Below, piece by piece: positions 8,246 to 16,664 of a stretch of 64,000 nucleotides of DNA. Source of the stretch: an uncultured Clostridia bacterium (lineage in GTDB: Bacteria > Bacillota > Clostridia > TANB77 > CAG-508). The stretch lies in NCBI GenBank assembly GCA_948678575.1, contig CAPPGO010000002.1, positions 209,239 through 273,238 on the forward strand, read 5' to 3'. The notes under the pieces are model-generated. The model worked only from the letters and a program-made list of their open reading frames with translations, did no database searches and was not told the DNA's origin. Each line of letters opens with the position of its first letter. Position 1 is the first letter of the stretch. Both the position numbers and the translations under genes were made by a program.

Positions 8246-8578
8246 TTACATCTCATCTGTTGAAACATTTGATGAAATGATGTACTGTGGTGCTCCTAAT
8301 TCACTTATTCCGAACGCTGTAACAACCCAGAAAATTTCTGTTTTGTCAATATCGGAGAGGTGTTTAAAGTAGCGACCATTCTGAATGAAAATGTTATTTT
8401 AATTTGAATTCAGTACAATCTGCTGTGCAACTTTCATCTGAGAACGGTGAGATGATTTGCGTCGACTTATGCTGACAATCATACTGGCGTTTTCTTCTGA
8501 AATCGGTTTACCAGCTAATTCTTCTAAGCTCCGTAAAATCTCTTTCTCGTGATGTTGCATGTTTTTTGCCTTTATCAT
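8246..8578 (-). pseudogene. Decayed small foreign gene with an in-frame stop
   Basis: In the 600-base gap after typA the minus strand carries an ATG (8578) seven bases after GGAGG and an open frame of 59 codons, then TAA (8401-8399), then 50 more codons in the same frame ending in TAA at 8248-8246. The joined product of about 110 residues contains KEILRSLEELAGKPI and, after the stop, TEIFWVVTAFGISELGAPQ. I do not recognise the family; it looks like an accessory gene from a plasmid or conjugative element. Base composition is richer in GC than its surroundings, and codon 16 is CGG, a codon that native genes here avoid. The rest of the gap holds only the typA terminator and the next promoter. 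Confidence 0.55.
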
Positions 8579-8683
8579 AGCATTACCTCCAAACGAATAT
8601 TTATTTTGTTTATAAATTTATTATACCATAAATTGGAATAAAGTTCAAAAAATAAAGATATGGTGGAATTTATAAAATAAATA

Positions 8684-8692
8684 TGGTACAAT
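8684..8692 (+). promoter_or_regulatory. Extended -10 promoter before the O-methyltransferase
   Basis: TGG-TACAAT (8684-8692) with only a weak -35 (TGGAAT at 8664) at 17 bases. Confidence 0.4.
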
Positions 8693-8738
8693 AATAAAAG
8701 TTAAAATTTTAAATAATGAATGGAGAAAAAGAAATATC

Positions 8739-9329
8739 ATGTTTAATGATGAAGAATTATTAAAAGTGAAAGAAAAAGCTTTAAATGAGCATATACCAAT
8801 CATAATGGATGATACTTTAAATGTTATAAAAGATATTTTAGAAAAAGAAAATCCAAAAAGAATATTAGAAATAGGTACAGCAGTTGGTTATTCTGCAAGT
8901 ATGTTTGCAAAATATGCTGAGCAAGCTGTAATAGATACAATAGAATTAAATGAAGAAAGATACGAAGAAGCAAAAATAAATGTTGAGAAAATAGGAGTAG
9001 CTGATAGAATAAATTTATATTTAGGAAATGCAGTAGAGATATTACCAACACTTAATTTTGAATATGATATTGTCTTTATAGATGCCAATAAAGGAAAGTA
9101 TCCAGTTTTTTTACAAGAAGGAATTAGACTTGTAAAGCCAGAAGGTATAATAATTGCAGACAATGTTTTATATAAAGGATATGTTATGAGTGATTATAAT
9201 AAACATAAGCAACGCACAGCAGTAAGACATTTGAGAGAATACATAAAAGAAGCGATGGAAAATGAAATTTTAGAAAGTGAAATTTTAGAAGTCGGTGATG
9301 GAATTGCAATTACAAAAGTTCATAAATAA
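8739..9329 (+). CDS. O-methyltransferase (TrmR/YrrM type)
   Basis: SAM-dependent class I methyltransferase of 196 residues. It has the glycine-rich SAM motif LEIGTAVGYSA near residue 45, the acidic residue ending motif II (IELNEER), and DIVFIDANKGKYP with IIADNVLYKGYV, typical of the catechol-O-methyltransferase-like family that includes Bacillus TrmR, which methylates 5-hydroxyuridine in tRNA. The role as a tRNA methylase is inferred from family resemblance. The start follows GGAG. It is a single gene, with a new promoter before glmU. Confidence 0.8.
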   Translation: MFNDEELLKVKEKALNEHIPIIMDDTLNVIKDILEKENPKRILEIGTAVGYSASMFAKYAEQAVIDTIELNEERYEEAKINVEKIGVADRINLYLGNAVEILPTLNFEYDIVFIDANKGKYPVFLQEGIRLVKPEGIIIADNVLYKGYVMSDYNKHKQRTAVRHLREYIKEAMENEILESEILEVGDGIAITKVHK

Positions 9330-9343
9330 TATGTAGTAAAATA

Positions 9344-9372
9344 TTGACTAAAAGAAAATATTGTAATACAAT
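9344..9372 (+). promoter_or_regulatory. Promoter of glmU
   Basis: TTGACT (9344-9349), 17 bases, TACAAT (9367-9372). Confidence 0.65.
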
Positions 9373-9460
9373 AGCGAAAAAGTGAGTAAAGAAAATAGAA
9401 TAAAAATGTAATTTCTAAATAAATATATAGTGCAAGTTGTTTAAAAGAAAGGTTAAGAAA

Positions 9461-10735
9461 ATGGAATTTAACGATTATGAAGAATATGTTATTACAATAA
9501 TTATGGCAGCTGGTAAAGGGACAAGAATGAATTCAGCTAAATCAAAACTTGTTCATAAAATATATGGAAAAGAGCTTGTAAAAAGAGTTGTTGAATTAGC
9601 TCAAAAAATTGGTTCTGATGAAATAGTTGCAGTTGTAGGACATTTGAGAGAACAAGTTCAAGAAGTATTAGGAGATAGTGTAAAATATGCTTATCAAGAT
9701 GAACTTTTAGGAACTGGTCATGCTGTTATGCAAGCTAAAAAATACTTAAAAGGAAAAAAAGGTAAAGTTGTAATTCTATATGGAGATGTTCCAATTATAA
9801 GACCAGAAACTTTAAAGAACTTAATAAATAAAAGTATAAAAAATAAAGAGTATGCTACTCTTTTAACAGCAAAATATGAAAATCCAACTGGATATGGTAG
9901 AATTATTCGTGATGAAGGTGGAAATATTAAAGCAATTGTAGAAGAAAAAGATGCAGATCCACTTCAAAAGAAAATAAAAGAAATCAACTCAGGTATTTAT
10001 TGTTTTGATATAGAAGAATTACTTAATGCATTAGAAAAAGTAAATAATAATAATTCACAAGGAGAATATTATCTTACAGATGTTATCAAAATAATGAATG
10101 ATGAAGGATTGAAAACAGGTGCTGTTATTGTAGAAGATAATACAGAAATTCTTGGTGTAAACGATCGTTCACAATTAGAACTTTTAACAAGAGTTTTAAG
10201 AATGAGGATAAATTCAGAACACATGAGAAATGGTGTTACAATAGAAGACTCAAATTCAACATATATATATGATGATGTTGAAATTGGTATGGATACTGTA
10301 ATTCATCCAAATACAATTATAAAAAATAATGTTATAATAGGGGAAAATTGTGAAATTGGTCCAAACTCATATATTAGAGAAAATTGCAATATTGCCAATA
10401 AAGTAAAAGTTGGAAGCTTTGTAGAATTAAAAAAAGTTACAGTAGGAGATGGTACGAAAATTCCACATCTTTCATATTTGGGGGATTGTGAAATCGGAAA
10501 AAATGGAAATGTTGGTTGTGGTACAATTACTTGCAATTATGATGGAAAAAATAAGAATAAAACAATAATAGGAGATAATGCTTTTATAGGTTCGAATGTA
10601 AATTTGGTTGCACCAGTAGCATTAGGAGATGATGTTTTAATTGCAGCAGGATCAACAATTACAGACGATGTTGAAACAGGAAAAATGGGAATTGCAAGAG
10701 AGCGCCAAACAAATAAAGATAGAAAGAAAAAATAA
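9461..10735 (+). CDS. glmU: Bifunctional GlmU (uridylyltransferase / acetyltransferase)
   Basis: Makes UDP-GlcNAc from glucosamine-1-phosphate for peptidoglycan and wall polymers. The N-terminal pyrophosphorylase has MAAGKGTRM and YGDVPIIRPET; the C-terminal half is a left-handed beta-helix of hexapeptide repeats (about 250-410) with the acetyltransferase region GCGTITCNYDGKNK. At 424 residues it is slightly shorter than the usual 450-460, mainly at the C-terminus. I chose ATG 9461 because AAAGG precedes it; the in-frame TTG at 9437 lacks a binding site. It ends at a bidirectional terminator shared with the convergent gene. Confidence 0.95.
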   Translation: MEFNDYEEYVITIIMAAGKGTRMNSAKSKLVHKIYGKELVKRVVELAQKIGSDEIVAVVGHLREQVQEVLGDSVKYAYQDELLGTGHAVMQAKKYLKGKKGKVVILYGDVPIIRPETLKNLINKSIKNKEYATLLTAKYENPTGYGRIIRDEGGNIKAIVEEKDADPLQKKIKEINSGIYCFDIEELLNALEKVNNNNSQGEYYLTDVIKIMNDEGLKTGAVIVEDNTEILGVNDRSQLELLTRVLRMRINSEHMRNGVTIEDSNSTYIYDDVEIGMDTVIHPNTIIKNNVIIGENCEIGPNSYIRENCNIANKVKVGSFVELKKVTVGDGTKIPHLSYLGDCEIGKNGNVGCGTITCNYDGKNKNKTIIGDNAFIGSNVNLVAPVALGDDVLIAAGSTITDDVETGKMGIARERQTNKDRKKK

Positions 10736-10740
10736 ATGAA

Positions 10741-10771
10741 AAAATCAGTTAGCAATGCTAACTGATTTTTT
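10741..10771. terminator. Bidirectional terminator between glmU and the convergent gene
   Basis: 13-bp perfect stem (10741-10753 with 10757-10769, loop AAT), flanked by A and T runs so that it works on both strands. Confidence 0.88.
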
Positions 10772-10782
10772 TAGCTACTAAA

Positions 10783-11157
10783 CTACATACCTTGTTCGCC
10801 AGGCATTATATAATCTATTACACCATAAATCAATGCTCCAACAATAGCAGCAAACCAAGATATAGAATAACCGCTAACGAAATATTGTGTAGCATACAAA
10901 GTTACTACTGCTAAAACAAAACCTACAAATCCTTTTCCAAAAGCCATAGCTTGAAGACCTGTAAATTTTACAATTAAATAATCCATAACAGTTAAAACGA
11001 TAGCTGCAATTCCTAATGACCAGATACTATTTATAGAAAAACCTGGTGTAAAGAATGCAGTTATACCAAGTATAATAGCGGCTACGATAAATCTTCCAAC
11101 CATTTGCCCAAAAGCACCCATTCCGGAGCTACTAGCATTTGAGTTATTACCTTCCAT
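10783..11157 (-). CDS. Small four-helix membrane protein, holin-like/DUF2512-like
   Basis: A 124-residue protein with a polar Ser/Asn-rich N-terminus and four hydrophobic segments (about 20-40, 45-65, 75-92, 97-117). The pattern GFSINSIWSLGIAAIVLTVMD and GALIYGVIDYIMPG resembles small membrane proteins annotated as phage holin-like or DUF2512; nothing phage-related is nearby, so lysis is unlikely and the function is unknown. The start is fixed by AAGGAGG on the minus strand. It is divergent from the DUF421 gene, with a 110-base AT-rich intergenic region. Confidence 0.65.
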   Translation of the reverse strand: MEGNNSNASSSGMGAFGQMVGRFIVAAIILGITAFFTPGFSINSIWSLGIAAIVLTVMDYLIVKFTGLQAMAFGKGFVGFVLAVVTLYATQYFVSGYSISWFAAIVGALIYGVIDYIMPGEQGM

Positions 11158-11184
11158 ATTGTAACCTCCTTAAAATATAAAAAC

Positions 11185-11203
11185 GATTTATTAAAAATAA
11201 ATC
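11185..11203. other. AT-rich palindrome between divergent membrane genes
   Basis: GATTTATT and AATAAATC are separated by three bases. It lies in the leader of the minus-strand gene, just downstream of a possible minus-strand promoter (TTGCAA at 11232-11227, 18 bases, TATAAG at 11208-11203), so it may be an operator or a 5' hairpin. Confidence 0.3.
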
Positions 11204-11267
11204 TTATAAGTATATTTTAATAATTTTTGCAAAAAATATACATAAAAAGAATTAGAAAGGTTTTTAT

Positions 11268-11945
11268 ATGTTGTTAATTTTTTGCAGAAGTATAATTTTA
11301 TATGTTTTTGTTTTAATTATAATGAGAATAATGGGTAAACGAGAAATTAGTCAGTTACAACCATTTGAATTTGTTATTTCAATGATGATAGCAAATTTAG
11401 CTACAATACCAATGGAAGAAGTTGGAATTCCATTATTGTATGGATTAATTCCTATTTTAGGTTTACTTATTACTCATATTATATTATCTATTGCAAACTT
11501 AAAAAGTATGCGTTTAAGAGGATTAATTTGTGGTATTCCTAGAATTGTAATTCATAGAGGAAAAATTGTAGAAGAAGCTTTAAGAAAAGAAAGTATGTCT
11601 TTAAATGAACTAGAAGAAAGATTAAGAGCGTATGGTATTACTAATATTGGTGATGTAGAATATGCTATTTTAGAAACTAATGGACAACTTAGTATAATAG
11701 AAAAGCCAGAAAAGAGACAAGTTAGAACAGAAGATTTAAATATAGATGCAGAATATGAAGGAATAGCTTATGATTTAGTATTAGATGGAAAAGTGATGTA
11801 TGATAATTTGAAAAAAATAGGAAAAGATTATAATTGGTTAAGAAAAGAAGTTTCAAAATTTAATATGAGTCCAGAAGAAGCCTTGATTGTTATACAAAAT
11901 GGAGATAAAAGTATGTTTTGTCAGAAAAAGGAGAAAAAACAATGA
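11268..11945 (+). CDS. DUF421 family membrane protein (YetF/YcaP-like)
   Basis: 225 residues. Three N-terminal hydrophobic helices (first about 80 residues) with the family signature MRIMGKREISQLQPFEFVISMMIANLA, then a cytosolic domain including RGLICGIPRIVIHRGKI and LNELEERLRAYGI. YetF-like proteins are widespread in spore-formers but their biochemical role is not established. The start follows GAAAGG. It overlaps the next gene by ATGA, so the two are translationally coupled. Confidence 0.85.
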   Translation: MLLIFCRSIILYVFVLIIMRIMGKREISQLQPFEFVISMMIANLATIPMEEVGIPLLYGLIPILGLLITHIILSIANLKSMRLRGLICGIPRIVIHRGKIVEEALRKESMSLNELEERLRAYGITNIGDVEYAILETNGQLSIIEKPEKRQVRTEDLNIDAEYEGIAYDLVLDGKVMYDNLKKIGKDYNWLRKEVSKFNMSPEEALIVIQNGDKSMFCQKKEKKQ

Positions 11946-12331
11946 GTAATAAAGTAAAAATAATGTTAGTAATATGCTTTACAGCTATTATAGTAATATT
12001 AGAAATTATACTTGGAAATTGTACAGATGAATTTATAGATAAAACATCAAAACAATTAGAAGATTTGAAGATTGCTTTATTAGAAGAAAATAGTGAAGAA
12101 ACTAAGAAAAAAAGTAAAGAGTTAAGTAATGTTTGGGATGAAAGTGAAAATAAATTATGCTATTTTATAGAACATGACGAATTAGAAAAAATAAGTTCTA
12201 AAATTGCTATTATTTCAGAGAATTCTACTAATAGTGAATATAAACTAGCATTGGAAGATGCAATTGAAACAAGATATTTATTAGAGCATGTAAAAGATAA
12301 ATTGAAATTAAAAATGAAAAATGTGTTTTAA
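11942..12331 (+). CDS. DUF4363-like membrane-anchored protein
   Basis: 129 residues: an N-terminal transmembrane anchor (about 6-24) and an all-alpha extracytoplasmic region rich in Glu, Lys and Ser with the DUF4363-like WDESENKLCYFIEHDELEKI. Genes of this family commonly sit beside DUF421 genes, as here. The function is unknown. I chose ATG 11942 because AAAGGAG lies just upstream; it overlaps the stop of the DUF421 gene. Confidence 0.7.
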   Translation: MSNKVKIMLVICFTAIIVILEIILGNCTDEFIDKTSKQLEDLKIALLEENSEETKKKSKELSNVWDESENKLCYFIEHDELEKISSKIAIISENSTNSEYKLALEDAIETRYLLEHVKDKLKLKMKNVF

Positions 12332-12346
12332 AATTTTATATATAAA

Positions 12347-12422
12347 AATATGATATATGTTATTATTGGGAAAAATTTTGATGACAGATAAATTTTGTAA
12401 AAATAATAACATATATCATATT
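12347..12422. repeat. Perfect 21-bp inverted repeat between convergent genes
   Basis: Arms 12347-12367 and 12402-12422 are exact reverse complements around a 34-base loop. It lies between the 3' ends of the DUF4363 gene and the glycosyltransferase, so it may end transcription on both strands, but it lacks GC pairs and a clear T tract. Confidence 0.55.
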
Positions 12423-12439
12423 ATATAAAACATATAAAA

Positions 12440-13372
12440 TTAATCCATATTTTCTTCTTTAACAATATATATAGGTCTTCTTTTAACTTCTAAATAAGTT
12501 TTTGATAAATATTGTCCAATAATTCCTAATGAGAATAATTGAATTCCACTAACCATAAATATAATACAAACTAGTGATGGCCAACCACTTGTAGGATCAC
12601 CAAAGCATAATGTTCTAACTATAATTAATAGAATTAATAAAAACGCTAGTAAACAAAATAATAGTCCTATAAAAGAAGAGAAGATAAGTGGCTTTGTAGA
12701 AAAAGCAGTAATTCCTTCAAGAGCATACATAAATAATTTCCAGAAAGACCATTTAGTTTCACCAGCTACTCTTTGTACATTTTCAAATTCTATCCATTTA
12801 ACTTTGAATCCAACAAAACTAAATAAACCTTTTGAATATCTATTATATTCTTTTAATGAAAGAATAGAGTTTACTACTTGTCTTGACATTAAAACATAAT
12901 CCCTAGCACCATCTACCATTTCAATTTTAGACATTTTATTTATTAACTTATAAAATATTCTTGCAAAAAAGCTTCTAATTACTGGTTCACCTTTTCTTGT
13001 GACTCTACGAGTTCCAACAGCATCATAACCTTCTTCAATAACAGCTTTATACATATCTTTAAGAAGAAAAGGAGGATCTTGAAGATCAGCATCCATAAGT
13101 GTAACATAGTCGCCAGTAGCATGTTCCAATCCAGCATAAATAGCAGCTTCTTTACCAAAGTTTCTTGAAAAAGACACATATTTTACCTTGTTGTCTTTGT
13201 TTTTCAAATCTTTTATAACAGAAAGTGTATTATCTGTTGAACCATCATTTATAAAAATATATTCAAATTCAGTATTTTCAAAATCTTTAATATTTTTTTC
13301 GATTTCTTCATAAAATAAAGGTATGGCTTTTTCTTCATTATAACAAGAAATGATAACTGAAATCTTAGACAT
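12440..13372 (-). CDS. Family 2 glycosyltransferase, polyprenyl-phosphate type
   Basis: 310 residues. The N-terminal GT-A domain has VIISCYNEEKAI, the nucleotide-binding GSTDNT region, and DADLQDPP, the D-x-D-type motif of polyprenyl-phosphate glycosyltransferases; two C-terminal transmembrane helices follow (about 230-255 and 265-285). Relatives (GtrB, CsbB/YkoT) attach a sugar to undecaprenyl phosphate on the cytosolic face for later transfer outside. The GT-C-like proteins at 44.4-49.3 kb could use such donors (inference). The start follows AAAGGAG. Confidence 0.88.
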   Translation of the reverse strand: MSKISVIISCYNEEKAIPLFYEEIEKNIKDFENTEFEYIFINDGSTDNTLSVIKDLKNKDNKVKYVSFSRNFGKEAAIYAGLEHATGDYVTLMDADLQDPPFLLKDMYKAVIEEGYDAVGTRRVTRKGEPVIRSFFARIFYKLINKMSKIEMVDGARDYVLMSRQVVNSILSLKEYNRYSKGLFSFVGFKVKWIEFENVQRVAGETKWSFWKLFMYALEGITAFSTKPLIFSSFIGLLFCLLAFLLILLIIVRTLCFGDPTSGWPSLVCIIFMVSGIQLFSLGIIGQYLSKTYLEVKRRPIYIVKEENMD

Positions 13373-13405
13373 ATCATATTACTCCTTTTAATAAAAACTA
13401 TTCCT

Positions 13406-13434
13406 ATTATAGCATAGAACAGCAAATATAACAA
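13406..13434 (-). promoter_or_regulatory. Promoter of the family 2 glycosyltransferase
   Basis: On the minus strand: TTGTTA (13434-13429), 17 bases, TATAAT (13411-13406). Confidence 0.65.
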
Positions 13435-13470
13435 TAGTTTTTTGAGGTATAACTTTTTTAAAGAAACCAC

Positions 13471-13497
13471 TTGAAAAATTAAATAATATGGTATAAA
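13471..13497 (+). promoter_or_regulatory. Possible promoter of the glycolysis operon
   Basis: TTGAAA (13471-13476) and TATAAA (13492-13497) with a short 15-base spacer. It is followed by an 80-base leader before the gap start codon. Confidence 0.4.
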
Positions 13498-13578
13498 ATG
13501 GAAAAGGTCAAAAAGACTAAAATTTTTAAAGATACTTATTTCTTATTAAATACAGTATCAGAAGTGGAGGATTTTACT

Positions 13579-14592
13579 ATGGCAGTAAAAGTAGCAATCA
13601 ATGGTTTTGGACGTATTGGACGTCTAGCATTTAGACAAATGTTTGGAGCAGAAGGATATGAGGTAGTTGCTATCAACGACTTAACAAGTCCTAAAATGTT
13701 AGCACATTTATTGAAATATGATTCAGCTCAAGGAAGATATGCAAAAGCTGAAACAGTTACAGCAGGAGAAGACTCAATTACTGTAGATGGAAAAGAAATT
13801 AAAATATATGCAAAAGCAAATGCAGAAGAATTACCATGGGGAGAAATAGGAGTAGATGTTGTTTTAGAATGTACAGGTTTCTATACATCTAAGGAAAAAG
13901 CATCAGCTCATATAAAAGCAGGAGCTAAAAAAGTTGTTATTTCAGCACCAGCTGGAAACGATTTACCAACAATAGTATATAATGTAAATCATACAATTTT
14001 AAAACCAGAAGACACTATTATTTCAGCAGCTTCTTGTACAACAAACTGCTTAGCACCAATGGCAAAAGCATTAAATGATTATGCACCTATTCAATCAGGT
14101 ATCATGACAACAGTTCATGCTTATACAGGAGACCAAATGATATTAGATGGTCCACAAAGAAAAGGTGATTTAAGAAGAAGCCGTGCAGGAGCTGTAAATA
14201 TAGTTCCAAATAGCACAGGAGCTGCAAAAGCTATTGGATTAGTTATTCCAGAATTAAATGGAAAATTAATTGGTTCAGCACAAAGAGTTCCTACACCAAC
14301 AGGTTCTACAACAATATTAGTTGCAGTTGTTAAAGGCGAAGTTACAGTTGATGGTATCAATTCAGCTATGAAAGCTGTTGCTAATGAATCTTATGGATAT
14401 AATGAAGATTTAATAGTATCAAGTGATGTTATTGGTATGACTTATGGTTCTTTATTTGATAGTACACAAACAATGGTAACACCAATTGGAGATGGAAATT
14501 CACAAGTTCAAGTTGTATCTTGGTATGATAATGAAAATTCTTATGTAAGCCAAATGGTTAGAACTATTAAATATTTTGCAGAATTAGGATAA
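13579..14592 (+). CDS. gap: Glyceraldehyde-3-phosphate dehydrogenase
   Basis: Oxidises glyceraldehyde-3-phosphate to 1,3-bisphosphoglycerate with NAD+. 337 residues, normal length. NAD-binding INGFGRIGRLAFR is at the N-terminus and the catalytic cysteine is Cys153 in SAASCTTNCLAP. The longer frame from 13498 is rejected: GGAGG at 13567-13571 precedes the ATG at 13579, and the family starts at this point. It is the first gene of gap-pgk-tpiA-gpmI. Confidence 0.97.
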   Translation: MAVKVAINGFGRIGRLAFRQMFGAEGYEVVAINDLTSPKMLAHLLKYDSAQGRYAKAETVTAGEDSITVDGKEIKIYAKANAEELPWGEIGVDVVLECTGFYTSKEKASAHIKAGAKKVVISAPAGNDLPTIVYNVNHTILKPEDTIISAASCTTNCLAPMAKALNDYAPIQSGIMTTVHAYTGDQMILDGPQRKGDLRRSRAGAVNIVPNSTGAAKAIGLVIPELNGKLIGSAQRVPTPTGSTTILVAVVKGEVTVDGINSAMKAVANESYGYNEDLIVSSDVIGMTYGSLFDSTQTMVTPIGDGNSQVQVVSWYDNENSYVSQMVRTIKYFAELG

Positions 14593-14659
14593 AACAAATT
14601 TTAATTGGAGGTGGCTGGTTTACGCTATCTCCTTATTTTTTAAATAGAAAGGATATAAT

Positions 14660-15844
14660 ATGAGTAAAAAAACAGTTAGAGATATTGATGTTCAAGGAAA
14701 AAAAGTTTTAGTTAGATGTGATTTTAATGTTCCTATGGATGAAAATAAAAACATTACAGACAACAGAAGAATTGTTGCTGCATTAGATACAATTAAGTAT
14801 TTATTAGAAAATAATAGTAAAATAATTCTTTGCTCTCATTTAGGAAGACCAAAGGGAGAAGTAAATCCTAAGTATTCTTTATTACCTGTTGCAAAAGAAC
14901 TTTCTAGATTATTAGGAAAAGAAGTAAAACTTGCAAAAGATGTTGTTGGAGAAGATGCAACTAATCTTACAAACAACATGGCAGAAGGTGATATTGTTTT
15001 ATTAGAAAATGTTAGATTTGAAGCAGGAGAAGAAAAAAATGATGAAGAATTATCTAAAAAATTTGCTTCTTTTGCGGAAGTTTATGTAAATGATGCTTTT
15101 GGTACAGCACATAGAGCACACAGTTCAACAACTGGTGTTGCAAGTTATTTACCAGCAGTATCAGGTTTTCTAATTGAAAAAGAATTAAAATTCTTAGGTT
15201 CAAGTCTAGAAAATCCAGAAAGACCTTTTGTTGCTATATTAGGTGGAGCAAAAGTTTCTGATAAAATAGGGGTAATAGATAGCTTACTTGAAAAAGTAGA
15301 TACTCTAATTATTGGTGGTGGAATGGCTTATACATTCTTTAAATCAATGGGATATCAAGTAGGAAATTCACTTTGTGAATTAGATAAATTAGATTTAGCT
15401 AAAAGTTTAATGGAAAAAGCAGAAGCTAAGGGTGTAAAATTAATGCTTCCAATAGATAATAAAGTTGGAAAAGAATTTAGTAATGATACAGAAAGTAAAT
15501 TCGTAAATAGTACAGAAATTCCAGCAGATTGGGAAGGATTAGATATAGGACCAAAAACAATAGAAATGTATGCAGAAGAATTAAGAAATGCAAAAACTGT
15601 TGTATGGAATGGACCACTTGGTGCTTTTGAAATGGAACAATTTGCAAATGGCACAAATAGTATTGCAAAAATATTATCAGAAGTTGATGCTACAACAATA
15701 GTTGGTGGTGGAGATTCTGCTGCTGCTGTTGAGAAAGCAGGTTTAGCATCTAAATTTACACATATTTCAACTGGTGGTGGAGCATCACTAGAATTCTTAG
15801 AAGGTAAAAAATTACCAGGAATTGAAGCTTTATTAGAAAAATAA
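14660..15844 (+). CDS. pgk: Phosphoglycerate kinase
   Basis: Transfers the acyl phosphate of 1,3-bisphosphoglycerate to ADP. 394 residues with the substrate-binding VRCDFNVPMD, SHLGRPKG, the hinge region, and the C-terminal nucleotide-binding GGGDSAAAVEKAG with the final STGGGASLEFLEGK. The start is the ATG after GAAAGGA. It is second in the glycolysis operon. Confidence 0.97.
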   Translation: MSKKTVRDIDVQGKKVLVRCDFNVPMDENKNITDNRRIVAALDTIKYLLENNSKIILCSHLGRPKGEVNPKYSLLPVAKELSRLLGKEVKLAKDVVGEDATNLTNNMAEGDIVLLENVRFEAGEEKNDEELSKKFASFAEVYVNDAFGTAHRAHSSTTGVASYLPAVSGFLIEKELKFLGSSLENPERPFVAILGGAKVSDKIGVIDSLLEKVDTLIIGGGMAYTFFKSMGYQVGNSLCELDKLDLAKSLMEKAEAKGVKLMLPIDNKVGKEFSNDTESKFVNSTEIPADWEGLDIGPKTIEMYAEELRNAKTVVWNGPLGAFEMEQFANGTNSIAKILSEVDATTIVGGGDSAAAVEKAGLASKFTHISTGGGASLEFLEGKKLPGIEALLEK

Positions 15845-15864
15845 TTTTAGGAGGATTTGTAATT

Positions 15865-16617
15865 ATGCGTAGAAAAGTAATTGCTGGAAACTGGAAAATG
15901 AATATGCTTCCAAACGAAGCTATTGAATATATACAAGCATTTGAACCAATGGTAAAAGATGCTAATGCAGAGGTTATTCTTTGTGTTCCATATATAGATT
16001 TGTTTTATTGTTTAATGAATGCACAAGGAACAAATATAAAAATTGGTGCACAAAATATGCATTTTGCTGAAAATGGAGCATATACAGGAGAAATCTCACC
16101 TAAAATGCTAAAATCAATCGGAGTAGAATATGTAATCATAGGACATTCTGAAAGAAGAGCATATTATGGTGAAACAGATGAATCTGTTAATAAAAAAATC
16201 AAAGCTGCTTTTGAAAACGAATTAAAACCAATTGTATGTGTTGGAGAAACTTTGGAAGAAAGAGAAGCTGGAAAAACAGAAGAAATTATAACAACACAAA
16301 CTCGTTTAGCTTTGGAAGGATTAGATAAAGAGCAAGTTAAAGCTACAATAATTGCTTATGAACCAATTTGGGCAATAGGTACTGGTAAAACAGCTACTTC
16401 TGATGATGCTAATAATAGTATTAAATCTATTAGAGCAGAAATTGCAAAAATCTATGGAGAAGATGTAGCAAGTGAAGTTATTATTCAATATGGAGGAAGT
16501 GTAAAATCTTCAAATGCCAAAGAACTATTTGAAACATCAGATATTGATGGAGGATTAGTTGGAGGCGCAAGTTTAAAACCAGAGGAATTTAGTAAAATAG
16601 TAAATTTTGACAAATAA
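15865..16617 (+). CDS. tpiA: Triose-phosphate isomerase
   Basis: Interconverts dihydroxyacetone phosphate and glyceraldehyde-3-phosphate. 250 residues forming a TIM barrel: N-terminal AGNWKMN (substrate Lys), catalytic His94 in IGHSERR, catalytic Glu166 in AYEPIWAIGTG, and phosphate-binding GGSVKSSN and GGLVGGASL. AGGAGG precedes the ATG. It sits 20 bases after pgk. Confidence 0.97.
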   Translation: MRRKVIAGNWKMNMLPNEAIEYIQAFEPMVKDANAEVILCVPYIDLFYCLMNAQGTNIKIGAQNMHFAENGAYTGEISPKMLKSIGVEYVIIGHSERRAYYGETDESVNKKIKAAFENELKPIVCVGETLEEREAGKTEEIITTQTRLALEGLDKEQVKATIIAYEPIWAIGTGKTATSDDANNSIKSIRAEIAKIYGEDVASEVIIQYGGSVKSSNAKELFETSDIDGGLVGGASLKPEEFSKIVNFDK

Positions 16618-16664
16618 TAATAGCAACGGAATCAGCTTAAAAAATGGAAAGGATGATAAAAATA

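Noticed and set aside
10783..11157. Prophage holin
   Set aside because: No phage gene is nearby; only a loose resemblance of the membrane pattern.
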